This document shows, one piece after another, positions 16,423-24,734 of a stretch of DNA of 64,000 bases. A program made the translations under genes and the position numbers. The stretch's first letter is position 1. Every line of letters begins with the position of its first letter. Under the pieces are notes generated by a model. The model searched no databases. It had not been told where the DNA came from and saw only the letters and a list, made by a program, of their open reading frames with translations. Origin of the DNA: Candidatus Gastranaerophilales bacterium (GTDB lineage: Bacteria; Cyanobacteriota; Vampirovibrionia; Gastranaerophilales; Gastranaerophilaceae); the NCBI GenBank assembly GCA_944324225.1, contig CALUVL010000002.1:124001-188000 (forward strand). The letters run 5' to 3'.

Positions 16423-19400
16423 ATGAGTACACAACAAGCATATGTACCGCTGCATTTGCACAGCGAATATTCATTACTGGATGGGGCTATCAGGGTTAAA
16501 CAGCTTTGCGAATTTGCAAAAGAGAATAACATGCCTGCCGTCGCAATTACTGACCACGGTGTCATGTATTCTGCGATAGAATTCTACAGAACAGCCAAAG
16601 AAATGGGTGTAAAATCAATTATCGGCTGTGAATTTTACGTCCATGACGGTGATATCCATGAAAAAAATGCAGCACACAATCCGCTTTACCACCTTGTCCT
16701 TCTGGCAAAAGACAAAGACGGCTATATGAACCTTGTTAAGCTTGTTTCTATAGCTCACTGTGAAGGCATGTACTACAAACCCAGAATTAATTTTGAACTT
16801 CTTCAAAAATATTCAAAAGGTCTGATTTGCTGTTCTGCATGCCTTGGCGGAGAAGTTTTGCAAAATCTTCTTAAAAAGGATTACGAAGGTGCAAAAGCCT
16901 GTGCTAAAAAATATCAAGACTTGTTCGGCGAAGATTATTATATAGAACTTCAGGATCACGGTCTGGAAGAACAAAAACGCACAAATCCTGACTTAATCAA
17001 AATTGCAAAAGAACTCGGTATCAAAATGGTCATTACAAATGACTCACACTATTTAAAGAAAGAAGATGCTGACTGGCACGATACACTTTTATGCCTACAG
17101 ACAAACTCACTGAAGCACGAAGAAAACCGCTTTCATTTTCCAAATAATGAGTTTTATGTAAAAACAGCGGAAGAATTGCGCGATGCTTTCAAATGGATGG
17201 ACAGAGAAACTTTTGATGAATGTATAAAAAATACTGTTGATATAGCAGAAAAATGCCACCTTATTCTGGAAATGGGCAAAAGTCCTCTTCCGCATTATGA
17301 AGTTCCAGCAGGCTATACTGTTGAAAGTTATCTTGATTATATAGTTCATCAGGGCTTAAAAGAACGTTATGGTGAAATTCCAAAAGATATAGAAGAGCGT
17401 GTAAGATACGAACTTGGTATTATAGAACAGATGGGGTTTTCGGCGTACTTCCTTATTACTTGGGATTTTGTGCATTTTGCCAAGACCCATGGAATTCCTG
17501 TAGGTCCAGGAAGAGGTTCTGCTGCAGGTTCAGTTGTTGCATACGCACTAAAAATCACAGAACTAGACCCGATAAGGCACCATTTGTTGTTTGAAAGATT
17601 TTTAAACCCTGAAAGATACTCAATGCCTGATGTCGATATTGACTTCTGTATTGAGAGAAGAGGTGAAGTTATTGATTATGTATCCAAAAAATATGGAGAG
17701 GATAAAGTCTGCCAGATTATAACATTTGGAACTTATGCAGCAAAAGCTGCTATGAAAGGTGTTGCAAGAGTTCTTGATATACCGTATGCAAAAAGTAACC
17801 AGCTTGCTTCACTTATTCCGAATGAGCCTAAAACTCATATCGATGATGCTTTGCAGCCTGGTATGGAGTTGAAAAAGCTTTATGACGAAGATCCTGAAGT
17901 TAAAAAACTTGTTGATATGGCAAAAGCACTTGAGGGTATAAAAAACAACACAGGTACCCATGCTGCGGGTGTAATCATTGCTCACAAACCGCTGAATGAA
18001 ATTGTGCCGGTTCAGCCTTCAAAAGACGGCATTATCGTGACAGAATACCCGATGGCTGATCTTGAAAAGCTCGGGCTTTTGAAAATGGACTTTTTGGGGC
18101 TGAGAAACCTCACAATGATTCACAAAACCATGAAGCTTATCAAAAAACGTCAGGGAATCGAGTTTGATATAGACAGAATTCCGCTTGATGACAAGCCGAC
18201 ATACGACATGCTTATTGCAGGCGACACAGACGGGGTATTCCAGCTTGAATCTTCGGGGATGAAAAAGCTTGTAAAAGACTTAAGACCTGACGTATTTGAA
18301 GATTTGGGCGCTTTAGTTGCTCTTTTCAGACCTGGGCCTTTGGAATCCGGTATGGTGCAGGACTTTGTTGAACGCAAACACGGACGACAAGAAATTAAAT
18401 ACGCTCATCCTCTATTGGAACCTGTGCTTAAAGATACTTATGGAACAATTGTATATCAGGAACAGATTATGCAAGTGTTTCAGGTTCTTGCGGATTATAC
18501 TCTTGGCCAAGCTGACATGGTTCGCCGTATGATGGGTAAGAAAAAACTTGATGAAATGGCGCAGCAAAAAGGTAAATTCATTGAAGGTGCAGCACGCCAC
18601 GGCATGAGTGCAAAAGATGCAGCTGCTCTGTTCGAGCAGATTGAAAAATTTGCATCATACTGCTTTAATAGGTCACATTCAGCGGCTTACGCATTTGTTG
18701 CATATCAGACAGCTTACTTAAAGTGCCATTATCCTGTTGAATATCTCGCATCACTTCTGACTTCTGTTTCTGGCGATCAGGATAAAACACAGCTTTACAT
18801 TGAAGAAGCTCTCAAAAAAGGTATCAAAGTTATGCCTCCTGATATTAATAAATCTTACGCAGAATTTACCCCTGACGGAAACGATATCAGGTTCGGTCTA
18901 GCATCAATCAAACAGGTTGGCGAAGCCGTAGTTGAGGCTATTATTGAAGAACGTGAAAAGAACGGAGACTTCAAATCTATTTACGATTACTGCAAGCGGC
19001 TTGATGCAAAATGTTCCAACAAAAAGACCCTTGAAGGTTTGATAAAAGCCGGTGCATTTTCAAATATTGAAAAAAGCCGCAAACAGTTAATGGACAATAT
19101 TGATTATATTACAACTACAGCCAGTAAAGAAGCGAAAGCAAAAGAAAGCGGACAGGGAAGCCTGTTTGACCTTCTGGGCGACACTGCTGAAGTTGAAGAA
19201 GCTAAATTTAAACTTGCTGGAAGCGACGAAGAATATGACCAGCGCCAGCTTCAAATTTTCGAAAAAGAATTCCTCGGGTTTTACGTAACAAGCCACCCGC
19301 TTTCAACAATTCGTGACAAGCTGCCGTTTTTAATGACACACAAAATATCAGAAATTCCGGAGCAAAAAAACGATAAAGTTGTCACAATCTGCGGTCTGAT

Positions 19401-19902
19401 AACAGCAACAAAACAGATTCCGACCAAAAAAGACCCGACAAAATTCATAAGATTTGTGTCTGTGGAAGATTTGACTGGAAAAGTAGAAGTTATAGCTTTT
19501 AACAGACAAATTCAGGAATACGGAAGCTACCTTGAATCGGAACAGCGTGTAATTATTTCAGGCAAAGTCAGCCGCAGAAGCGACGAAGAACCGCCTGTTC
19601 TGTTAATTGATACGGTTAAGCCTGTAGATAACTCAAACATCTTCACTCTTGAGTTAAAAGATGATTTCAAATTTGAAGAATTGGTATATTTGAAAAATAT
19701 TTTATGTGAACATTCAGGGGCAGACCCGTTAATGATAAAAATGCGGGATGAGATAGGAGAAGTAAAAATTCTTACTGCTTCAATGTTCTGGGTCAATTCT
19801 ACTAACTCACTGGTAGATTTGTTGAAACAGAAATTCCAGGATAGAGTCGACGTAAACATAAGATCACTTGACGCTAATGAAGAAAAAGCTGAGGCTGCTT
19901 AA
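16423..19902 (+). CDS. dnaE: DNA polymerase III alpha subunit
   Basis: Replicative polymerase catalytic subunit, 1159 residues, full length for the DnaE1 class. The PHP domain opens with LHLHSEYSLLDGA (residues about 7-19). The polymerase core has PGRGSAAGSVVAY, the catalytic MPDVDIDFCIERR motif (two Asp metal ligands, about 403-407), HAAGVIIA and DGVFQLESSGMKK. A tandem helix-hairpin-helix region and an OB-fold follow (VVTICGLITATKQIPTKK near 988). The ribosome binding site is weak. The stop codon directly abuts the start of the next small gene. Confidence 0.97.
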   Translation: MSTQQAYVPLHLHSEYSLLDGAIRVKQLCEFAKENNMPAVAITDHGVMYSAIEFYRTAKEMGVKSIIGCEFYVHDGDIHEKNAAHNPLYHLVLLAKDKDGYMNLVKLVSIAHCEGMYYKPRINFELLQKYSKGLICCSACLGGEVLQNLLKKDYEGAKACAKKYQDLFGEDYYIELQDHGLEEQKRTNPDLIKIAKELGIKMVITNDSHYLKKEDADWHDTLLCLQTNSLKHEENRFHFPNNEFYVKTAEELRDAFKWMDRETFDECIKNTVDIAEKCHLILEMGKSPLPHYEVPAGYTVESYLDYIVHQGLKERYGEIPKDIEERVRYELGIIEQMGFSAYFLITWDFVHFAKTHGIPVGPGRGSAAGSVVAYALKITELDPIRHHLLFERFLNPERYSMPDVDIDFCIERRGEVIDYVSKKYGEDKVCQIITFGTYAAKAAMKGVARVLDIPYAKSNQLASLIPNEPKTHIDDALQPGMELKKLYDEDPEVKKLVDMAKALEGIKNNTGTHAAGVIIAHKPLNEIVPVQPSKDGIIVTEYPMADLEKLGLLKMDFLGLRNLTMIHKTMKLIKKRQGIEFDIDRIPLDDKPTYDMLIAGDTDGVFQLESSGMKKLVKDLRPDVFEDLGALVALFRPGPLESGMVQDFVERKHGRQEIKYAHPLLEPVLKDTYGTIVYQEQIMQVFQVLADYTLGQADMVRRMMGKKKLDEMAQQKGKFIEGAARHGMSAKDAAALFEQIEKFASYCFNRSHSAAYAFVAYQTAYLKCHYPVEYLASLLTSVSGDQDKTQLYIEEALKKGIKVMPPDINKSYAEFTPDGNDIRFGLASIKQVGEAVVEAIIEEREKNGDFKSIYDYCKRLDAKCSNKKTLEGLIKAGAFSNIEKSRKQLMDNIDYITTTASKEAKAKESGQGSLFDLLGDTAEVEEAKFKLAGSDEEYDQRQLQIFEKEFLGFYVTSHPLSTIRDKLPFLMTHKISEIPEQKNDKVVTICGLITATKQIPTKKDPTKFIRFVSVEDLTGKVEVIAFNRQIQEYGSYLESEQRVIISGKVSRRSDEEPPVLLIDTVKPVDNSNIFTLELKDDFKFEELVYLKNILCEHSGADPLMIKMRDEIGEVKILTASMFWVNSTNSLVDLLKQKFQDRVDVNIRSLDANEEKAEAA

Positions 19903-20331
19903 ATGAATTCAATAACATTCTGTGGAAAAATCAAATTTGACAATATAATATCATATGAAAATTTTTGCAAAAACAGGGAAGGCATAAGTCTTTTAAAACA
20001 CCACTGCGGCAATAAAAATATGACGCACTATATTCATCAGGATTTCAGTAATTTTACAATTTCCACAGAATATGCACATTCGCCAAAGGTAAACGGCAAA
20101 AATTCCCATTCAATATTTAACGGCATACATGGCGAATTTACAGGTGAAGAAATAAAAGAATGTTTAGAACAGCATGTTTTAAGAGTCAAAAGATGGAAAT
20201 ACGAAATAGACAGCATGCCTGATAAAAAAACTGAAAAAATATTGATAGAGAGAAACTTCTGGCAGCTTATTATTGATAAAATTAAGCGAAATAAAAAATG
20301 CTTGCAAAAAAAAAATCAGCATGTACAATAA
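19903..20331 (+). CDS. Small hypothetical with N-terminal ITFCGK motif
   Basis: A 142-residue protein of unknown function whose ATG directly follows the dnaE stop, with no intervening base. It begins MNSITFCGKIKF, which resembles the VSFTG tag on another small protein in the window. The middle is His- and Asn-rich (KHHCGNKNMTHYIHQDF), and the C-terminus is strongly basic. There is no signal peptide or membrane helix. The position suggests translational coupling to dnaE, but a functional link is not implied by its sequence. A tRNA-Gly gene follows 14 bases later. Confidence 0.65.
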   Translation: MNSITFCGKIKFDNIISYENFCKNREGISLLKHHCGNKNMTHYIHQDFSNFTISTEYAHSPKVNGKNSHSIFNGIHGEFTGEEIKECLEQHVLRVKRWKYEIDSMPDKKTEKILIERNFWQLIIDKIKRNKKCLQKKNQHVQ

Positions 20332-20345
20332 AAAAGTACCCTTAA

Positions 20346-20420
20346 GCGGGGGTAATTCAGTGGTAGAATGCTTCCTTGCCAAGGAAGATGTCGCGAGTTC
20401 GAGCCTCGTCTCCCGCTCCA
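20346..20420 (+). tRNA. tRNA-Gly (anticodon GCC)
   Basis: A complete cloverleaf with encoded CCA. Acceptor GCGGGGG pairs with CTCCCGC (one G-U), the anticodon arm is CTTCC-TTGCCAA-GGAAG giving anticodon GCC, and the T-arm has GAGTTCGAGCCTC. A rho-independent terminator follows directly. Confidence 0.95.
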
Positions 20421-20432
20421 TTTTTTAAAATT

Positions 20433-20453
20433 GAGCCATTTTGGCTCTTTTTT
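20433..20453 (+). terminator. Rho-independent terminator after tRNA-Gly
   Basis: GAGCCA and TGGCTC form a perfect six-base stem with a three-base loop, followed by six T. From here to the next tRNA at 20721 (about 265 bases) I see no other feature. Confidence 0.85.
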
Positions 20454-20720
20454 GTTGCTATGACTGCATTTCCATGGGAAGAGCTTTGTTTAGGTTTGTT
20501 TTTCTTTTCATATATGGGCATGTGGTTAAAAACCTTTTGCATCAAGCCTCTTTGTTTTCATAAAATTAATTCATAGCCATGTCTCTATTTATATGTTGTA
20601 ATAATGCAAAATATAATAATATGAATTTAAACAAATTTACGGTTGGCGTAATTTTGAGTTACCAAGGAATCAGCATGAAAAATAGAAAAAGATTAACATA
20701 AAAACTCTTTTAGGACATAA

Positions 20721-20792
20721 CGGCGGTAAGGGGAATTGAACCCCTGTTTGGAGAATGAGAATCTCCCGTCCTAACCACTAGACGATACCGCT
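20721..20792 (-). tRNA. tRNA-Glu (anticodon CTC)
   Basis: On the minus strand a 72-base cloverleaf is visible: D-arm GTCTAGTGGTTAGGAC, anticodon arm GGAGA-TTCTCAT-TCTCC with anticodon CTC, and T-arm AGGGG-TTCAATT-CCCCT, with discriminator G. CCA is not encoded. The first acceptor pair is A1-C72, a mismatch where G1-C72 is expected; the other six pairs are good. Confidence 0.9.
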
Positions 20793-20847
20793 ATGACTGG
20801 CATGTTTATTTTAATCCTTAGTAATATTAATTGCAAGTGATATACGC

Positions 20848-20875
20848 AAAAAAAAAGTTGCCTTTAATAGGCAAC
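20848..20875 (-). terminator. Orphan minus-strand rho-independent terminator
   Basis: Read on the minus strand, GTTGCC-TATTAAA-GGCAAC is followed by nine T. The gene it would serve is not visible, because the next gene to the right (pilT) is on the opposite strand. Confidence 0.6.
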
Positions 20876-21050
20876 ATTAAATAAACACGAGGATATTAAG
20901 AGAGAGAGTATAAAAAATCTTTTTTCTTTAAATTCTTCCTGCTTTCAAATATCTTATATAATTCTTATGTTTCTATCCAATCATAACTTTTAGATCCCTT
21001 ACATTTATATAAAGTTATTTTTTCTTTAAAAATTGCCTAAAATTATTCTT

Positions 21051-21070
21051 TTGTTACAAGCTTGTAACAA
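21051..21070. promoter_or_regulatory. Perfect 20-bp palindrome upstream of pilT
   Basis: TTGTTACAAG is followed by its exact reverse complement. Its centre is about 78 bases upstream of the likely pilT transcription start, just upstream of the -35. It is the best copy of the TTGTTAC-N6-GTAACAA motif. Confidence 0.55.
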
Positions 21071-21103
21071 ATCATTTAAATAACTGGCGATTTAAAAAAA
21101 ATC

Positions 21104-21132
21104 TTGTCATATACTAAATAAAATGATATAAT
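21104..21132 (+). promoter_or_regulatory. Sigma70 promoter of pilT-recO
   Basis: TTGTCA, a 17-base spacer and a perfect TATAAT lie 27 bases before the pilT start codon. This is one of the clearest promoters in the window. Confidence 0.7.
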
Positions 21133-21159
21133 TTATACAATAAGAATAGAGAGGAAAAT

Positions 21160-22275
21160 ATGTCAGAAAGTAATTTTGATATTGTCGCGTTCTTGGAAAG
21201 AGCTGTAGCCATAGGTGCTTCGGATATACATTTGTCAGTAAATGAGTATCCTGCAATAAGAAAAGATGGAAAGATTATAAAAATTAACATGCCTGTATTA
21301 ACTGCAACTGATATAGATGAGGCATACGGAACTTTGCTTCCTGCAAGTATTAGTAATACAATGCTGGATAATATTTACGATTTGGACTTTGCTTATGAAA
21401 TTGCAGGTTGTTCTCGCTTTCGTGTGAATTTAAGCAGGCAATTGGGCAGGTTTTCTCTTGTAATAAGAACCATACCTTATGAAATTAAAACTGTTTCTGA
21501 GCTGCATTTGCCTCTGGCAATAGAGCAATTTGCAACTTTAAATAATGGTCTTGTGTTGATAACTGGACCAACAGGAAGCGGCAAGTCAACAACAATTGCC
21601 TCTCTTGTTGATTACATAAATCAAAATTACCCAAAGCATATTATTACTATTGAGGATCCAGTTGAGTTTATTTTCAATAATAGAAAATCTATTATTTCAC
21701 AAAGGCAAATAAGTATTGACACACTATCATTTCCTGAGGGCGTAAAGTATGCATTAAGGCAGGATCCTGATGTTATATTTATCGGAGAAATCAGGGATAG
21801 AGAAACGGTTGTGAGTGCATTAAAAGCTGCAGAAACAGGGCATCTTGTGTTTGCAACAATCCACACTAATGATGCTGTTCAAACTGTAAACAGAATAGTT
21901 AATATGTTTGATCCTGCAGACAGGCTTCATATAAGAGGTCAAATTGCACAGATTTTAAGAGGAACTGTATCTCAAAGATTGGTTCCGCTTCAAGATGGCA
22001 TGGGACGCAGACCTGCGTGTGAACTTCTCGTAGTAACTTCAACAGTTAAAGATTTTATAGAAAAGGACAAACTTGAAGATGTTTATGATCTTGTCCGTAA
22101 AGGATCTTTTAATAATATGATAACAATGAATATGTCACTTTATAATTTGTATCATGAGGGGTTTGTATCGGAAGAAGTAGCGCTAGAATATTCTGATGAT
22201 AAGAATGAATTAAGCCAGATGTTCAGAGGTGTTTTCCGAGGCACAGGTTCAGGAAAAGACAAAGATTATCAATAA
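21160..22275 (+). CDS. pilT: Type IV pilus retraction ATPase PilT-like
   Basis: Hexameric cytoplasmic ATPase that drives pilus retraction. The N-terminal PAS-like domain contains GASDIHLSVNEYPAIRKDG. Walker A is GPTGSGKSTT (about residues 136-145), the Asp box covers VEFI, Walker B is DVIFIGEIRD, and the His box is HLVFATIHTND. The 371-residue length and absence of the N-terminal PilB extension favour PilT over PilB. AGAGAGGA supports the start. It shares an operon with recO, three bases apart. The pilin-like gene near 47 kb is a possible substrate of the same machine. Confidence 0.92.
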   Translation: MSESNFDIVAFLERAVAIGASDIHLSVNEYPAIRKDGKIIKINMPVLTATDIDEAYGTLLPASISNTMLDNIYDLDFAYEIAGCSRFRVNLSRQLGRFSLVIRTIPYEIKTVSELHLPLAIEQFATLNNGLVLITGPTGSGKSTTIASLVDYINQNYPKHIITIEDPVEFIFNNRKSIISQRQISIDTLSFPEGVKYALRQDPDVIFIGEIRDRETVVSALKAAETGHLVFATIHTNDAVQTVNRIVNMFDPADRLHIRGQIAQILRGTVSQRLVPLQDGMGRRPACELLVVTSTVKDFIEKDKLEDVYDLVRKGSFNNMITMNMSLYNLYHEGFVSEEVALEYSDDKNELSQMFRGVFRGTGSGKDKDYQ

Positions 22276-22277
22276 TT

Positions 22278-23039
22278 ATGAATAATTTTGTAACAGATGC
22301 AATCAATCTGAAATCGTATAATTTAAGCGAATCAGATAAAATTATAGTAATGTATTCAAGAGATAAGGGGCTTATAAGGGGAGTAGCCAAAGGTGTAAAA
22401 AAGCCTAAAAGCAAGCTTGGAGCCCGTATGGATCTTCTTGTCGCAAATAAACTTATGCTTTACAAGGGCAAGAATCTTGATACAATTTGTCAGGCTGAAG
22501 CATTAAATACATTTAACCGTATAAGACAAAATATGGATAAAATTTTTTATTCTCTTTATATAGGTGAGGTTGTTGCAAATTTTGGGATTGAAGATGATCC
22601 TTGTTCAAGTGAAGTGTTTGACTTGCTGTATACAGCTTTGGATTACATCGCTTCAGCGTCCGATAAAGTTGAAATATTGCTAGCCGTTTTGAAATTTCAG
22701 ATGAAAATGATGGTTTTATCAGGCTTTGGTGTAGAACTTAATACATGCCTTAAGTGCGGCTGTGAATTAAGAGAAGATAATATGTATTTTTCCTCAACAT
22801 TAGGCGGGGTAATTTGTAAAGAATGCAATGAATCTTACGGTATTCCGGTTATTATGCACTACAAGCTCAGAGATTTTCTGAAAGAGCTTGAAGCTACTGA
22901 TTTTGCGCAAAAAAGTGATTTTGAAGAGAAGGCAACAGAAAAAATTTGCAATGTCTGCTTTGAGCTTTTGAAAGGATATATAAATTTGCATTCCCCAAGG
23001 AAGTTTCATTCTACAGAAATTTTGCAGGAAATATGTTAG
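22278..23039 (+). CDS. recO: DNA repair protein RecO
   Basis: Recombination mediator that helps RecA load onto SSB-coated single strands with RecR. An N-terminal OB-fold (AINLKSYNLSESDKIIVMYSRDKG) precedes a helical domain. The zinc finger has CLKCGC near residue 156 and CKEC about 23 residues later. The length of 253 residues fits. It starts 2 bases after the pilT stop, so the two are co-transcribed. No other recF-pathway gene is in the window. Confidence 0.92.
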   Translation: MNNFVTDAINLKSYNLSESDKIIVMYSRDKGLIRGVAKGVKKPKSKLGARMDLLVANKLMLYKGKNLDTICQAEALNTFNRIRQNMDKIFYSLYIGEVVANFGIEDDPCSSEVFDLLYTALDYIASASDKVEILLAVLKFQMKMMVLSGFGVELNTCLKCGCELREDNMYFSSTLGGVICKECNESYGIPVIMHYKLRDFLKELEATDFAQKSDFEEKATEKICNVCFELLKGYINLHSPRKFHSTEILQEIC

Positions 23040-23048
23040 GAGGTTTGT

Positions 23049-23480
23049 ATGTTTAAGAATTTGTCAGATTTTTCAGCCAAGCGCAACGGGTGGAATGCTT
23101 TAGGATTTTATATAGTTTATGTTCTTCTGGGTGGGTTGCTGTGCGGTTTAGTCAGTGGTCTCCTGGCTTCTATGTATTGTGTTTATGAACCACAGATATG
23201 TTCTGACGGCGGGACAGAAGCAGGTTATAAAATTGGCCAGCTCTGGGGGCCGATAGTCGGTTTTTTGTTTACACTTTTTATGGGCTGTGCAGTTGTATCA
23301 GGTAAAAAGTTGTGGAATTCTGCTGTGGCGGTTTTGTTGTATATAGTTTCTGTACTTACAGCATGGCCTTTCGGAGTTATTATAGCGTTTATTTTTGTTG
23401 CAATAATTTCAACTTTTGATAATGGCAGTTCTGCAAAAAACGAAAAACAAAAACCGGAAGACAATACTCCTTTTGAATAG
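23049..23480 (+). CDS. Hypothetical membrane protein, three to four helices
   Basis: A 143-residue protein of unknown function. Hydrophobic stretches at about 18-42, 66-84, 90-105 and 108-124 predict three or four membrane helices, followed by a charged cytoplasmic-type tail (NEKQKPED). Two Cys lie in the loop between the first helices (YCVYEPQIC), possibly a disulfide. AGGAGG precedes the start. It lies 9 bases after recO and is probably in the same transcript. Confidence 0.75.
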   Translation: MFKNLSDFSAKRNGWNALGFYIVYVLLGGLLCGLVSGLLASMYCVYEPQICSDGGTEAGYKIGQLWGPIVGFLFTLFMGCAVVSGKKLWNSAVAVLLYIVSVLTAWPFGVIIAFIFVAIISTFDNGSSAKNEKQKPEDNTPFE

Positions 23481-23505
23481 ACGTCCGGATAATGTGAAAT
23501 TTTTT

Positions 23506-23541
23506 CTCCTGTTATAACTTTTAGTAGAAGAGTTACAGGAG
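23506..23541 (+). promoter_or_regulatory. Hairpin hiding the ribosome binding site of the next gene
   Basis: CTCCTGT at 23506-23512 pairs perfectly with ACAGGAG at 23535-23541, which is the ribosome binding site of the gene starting at 23548. A second seven-base helix (23516-23522 with 23528-23534, one G-U) stacks on it after a three-base bulge, with a five-base loop. The structure would block initiation unless melted or bound. Confidence 0.5.
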
Positions 23542-23547
23542 ATTGAA

Positions 23548-24645
23548 ATGAAAAAAGCTGTTTTATTGTTGATTATTTTGTTATTTGCACCTAGTGTAAC
23601 TGCTGTTCCCAGAGTTATTAGAACCTCAAGGCCAATCCCTCCGTATAACAGAGGATTAAATCCGTTTATTAGGCCTTCGTACGGTTATTATAGAAGACCT
23701 TATAATAATTATTACAGGCATAGTTTTATACGCCCTTATTACGGAAATTCGTTCGGACGTATTTACAACAGAACTTATTATCCGGTTTATTACGGCACAA
23801 ACACTTACAGTACTTACAGACCTTGTGAAGAATATGAAGTTCAGAACAGCACAAATAATACAACAAATTTAAGCACCGAAGAAAAGCCTTTGTATGACAA
23901 ATTCTTCACTATGCGCAGAACTCTTGAGCAGGAAAGTAAATATAATCCGGAACAGGTGCTTAATTACAGGCTTAAAAGTGTTTCAGGCGACAGTATTGTT
24001 GAAGTTGCAAACAATGAAAATTATACTAAAGACCCGAGGCTTTCACAGGTGGAAAAAAATATATATGGCAAATCTTTTGAGCATCAAACAATGAATTTAA
24101 GACTGAACCGTCTTGAAAAAGAAATGTTTGACAAAACATATCCGGCGTTAACGGAATCTGAGCGGATTGATAATCTGTTTGTAAATTACAATTCCAAAGC
24201 TGTATCTTCTGATGATGTTGCAAAGTTGGAAAAACGTGTTTTTAACAGAACTTTTGATGAAAAAGCTTCAGTGGAAAGGATATCAAATTTAGAAGAACGG
24301 GTATTTGGTACAATTCAGAGCGGGGATTTGAAGAAAAGGCTTGCAACTCTGGAGCATGCTTTGCTGGCAAAGCAAGGTAAGAGCGTTCAGGATGATCCTT
24401 ATTCAACCTGTTATGGAGATTACGGTTCATCATCAAACAGCGGGTGGCGAAATACCCTGAGCCGTGCCGGAAGGTATTTCAGCGGTTACCCAACGGGTGT
24501 AACTCCTCCTGTAATACCCTATGCATTCCCGAATTTTGGTCTTAACGGGGGAGGAATCCAGCAGGGATATAGGGATAATTGGGGTGGTTATGCTTACAGC
24601 AATACCATGCGGGGTGGCGGAATGGGGGTCCATATACTTGACTAA
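23548..24645 (+). CDS. Exported protein with RLxxLE..VFG repeats
   Basis: A 365-residue exported protein of unknown function with a signal peptide (MKKAVLLLIILLFAPSVTA). After an Arg/Tyr/Pro-rich segment (about 20-95) come several degenerate repeats of about 30 residues, with the pattern R-L-x-x-L-E-x-x-x-F-x-x-x-(Y/F), for example LRLNRLEKEMFDKTY, VAKLEKRVFNRTF and ISNLEERVFG. The C-terminus is rich in Gly, Tyr and Asn, like surface or matrix proteins. Such repeats seem typical of this lineage. A hairpin that hides the ribosome binding site suggests translational control. Confidence 0.78.
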   Translation: MKKAVLLLIILLFAPSVTAVPRVIRTSRPIPPYNRGLNPFIRPSYGYYRRPYNNYYRHSFIRPYYGNSFGRIYNRTYYPVYYGTNTYSTYRPCEEYEVQNSTNNTTNLSTEEKPLYDKFFTMRRTLEQESKYNPEQVLNYRLKSVSGDSIVEVANNENYTKDPRLSQVEKNIYGKSFEHQTMNLRLNRLEKEMFDKTYPALTESERIDNLFVNYNSKAVSSDDVAKLEKRVFNRTFDEKASVERISNLEERVFGTIQSGDLKKRLATLEHALLAKQGKSVQDDPYSTCYGDYGSSSNSGWRNTLSRAGRYFSGYPTGVTPPVIPYAFPNFGLNGGGIQQGYRDNWGGYAYSNTMRGGGMGVHILD

Positions 24646-24671
24646 TTAAAAAAAATCCTTAAATTAATATC

Positions 24672-24691
24672 ATACAAATAGATGTTTGTAT
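24672..24691. repeat. Inverted repeat upstream of fliJ
   Basis: ATACAAA and TTTGTAT are separated by six bases. It lies 44 bases before the fliJ start and could be an operator. It is unrelated in sequence to the TTGTTAC palindromes. Confidence 0.4.
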
Positions 24692-24728
24692 CACTTTCTA
24701 AATAACGGATAATCAATAAAAGAAAGTG
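24692..24728 (+). promoter_or_regulatory. Long-range stem covering the fliJ leader
   Basis: CACTTTCT at 24692-24699 is complementary to AGAAAGTG at 24721-24728, which contains the only purine-rich stretch that could serve as the fliJ ribosome binding site. The loop is long (21 bases), so the structure is tentative. Confidence 0.35.
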
Positions 24729-24734
24729 TAAAAA

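Larger units (their letters stand above)
20793..21159. other. Intergenic region with a minus-strand terminator and pilT control elements
   Basis: No gene is supported. The left part holds an orphan minus-strand terminator at 20848-20875. The right part holds the pilT palindrome and promoter. In between (about 20880-21050) the sequence is AT-rich without an open frame. Since no minus-strand gene lies to the right, the terminator suggests a short unannotated RNA or a remnant. Confidence 0.5.

Noticed and set aside
20376-20576. Open frame after dnaE on the plus strand
   Set aside because: It overlaps the tRNA-Gly and its terminator.
7457-21070. TTGTTAC palindromes as Rex, CRP or NtcA sites
   Set aside because: The half-site order and spacing differ from the consensus sites as I know them, so I leave the regulator unnamed.
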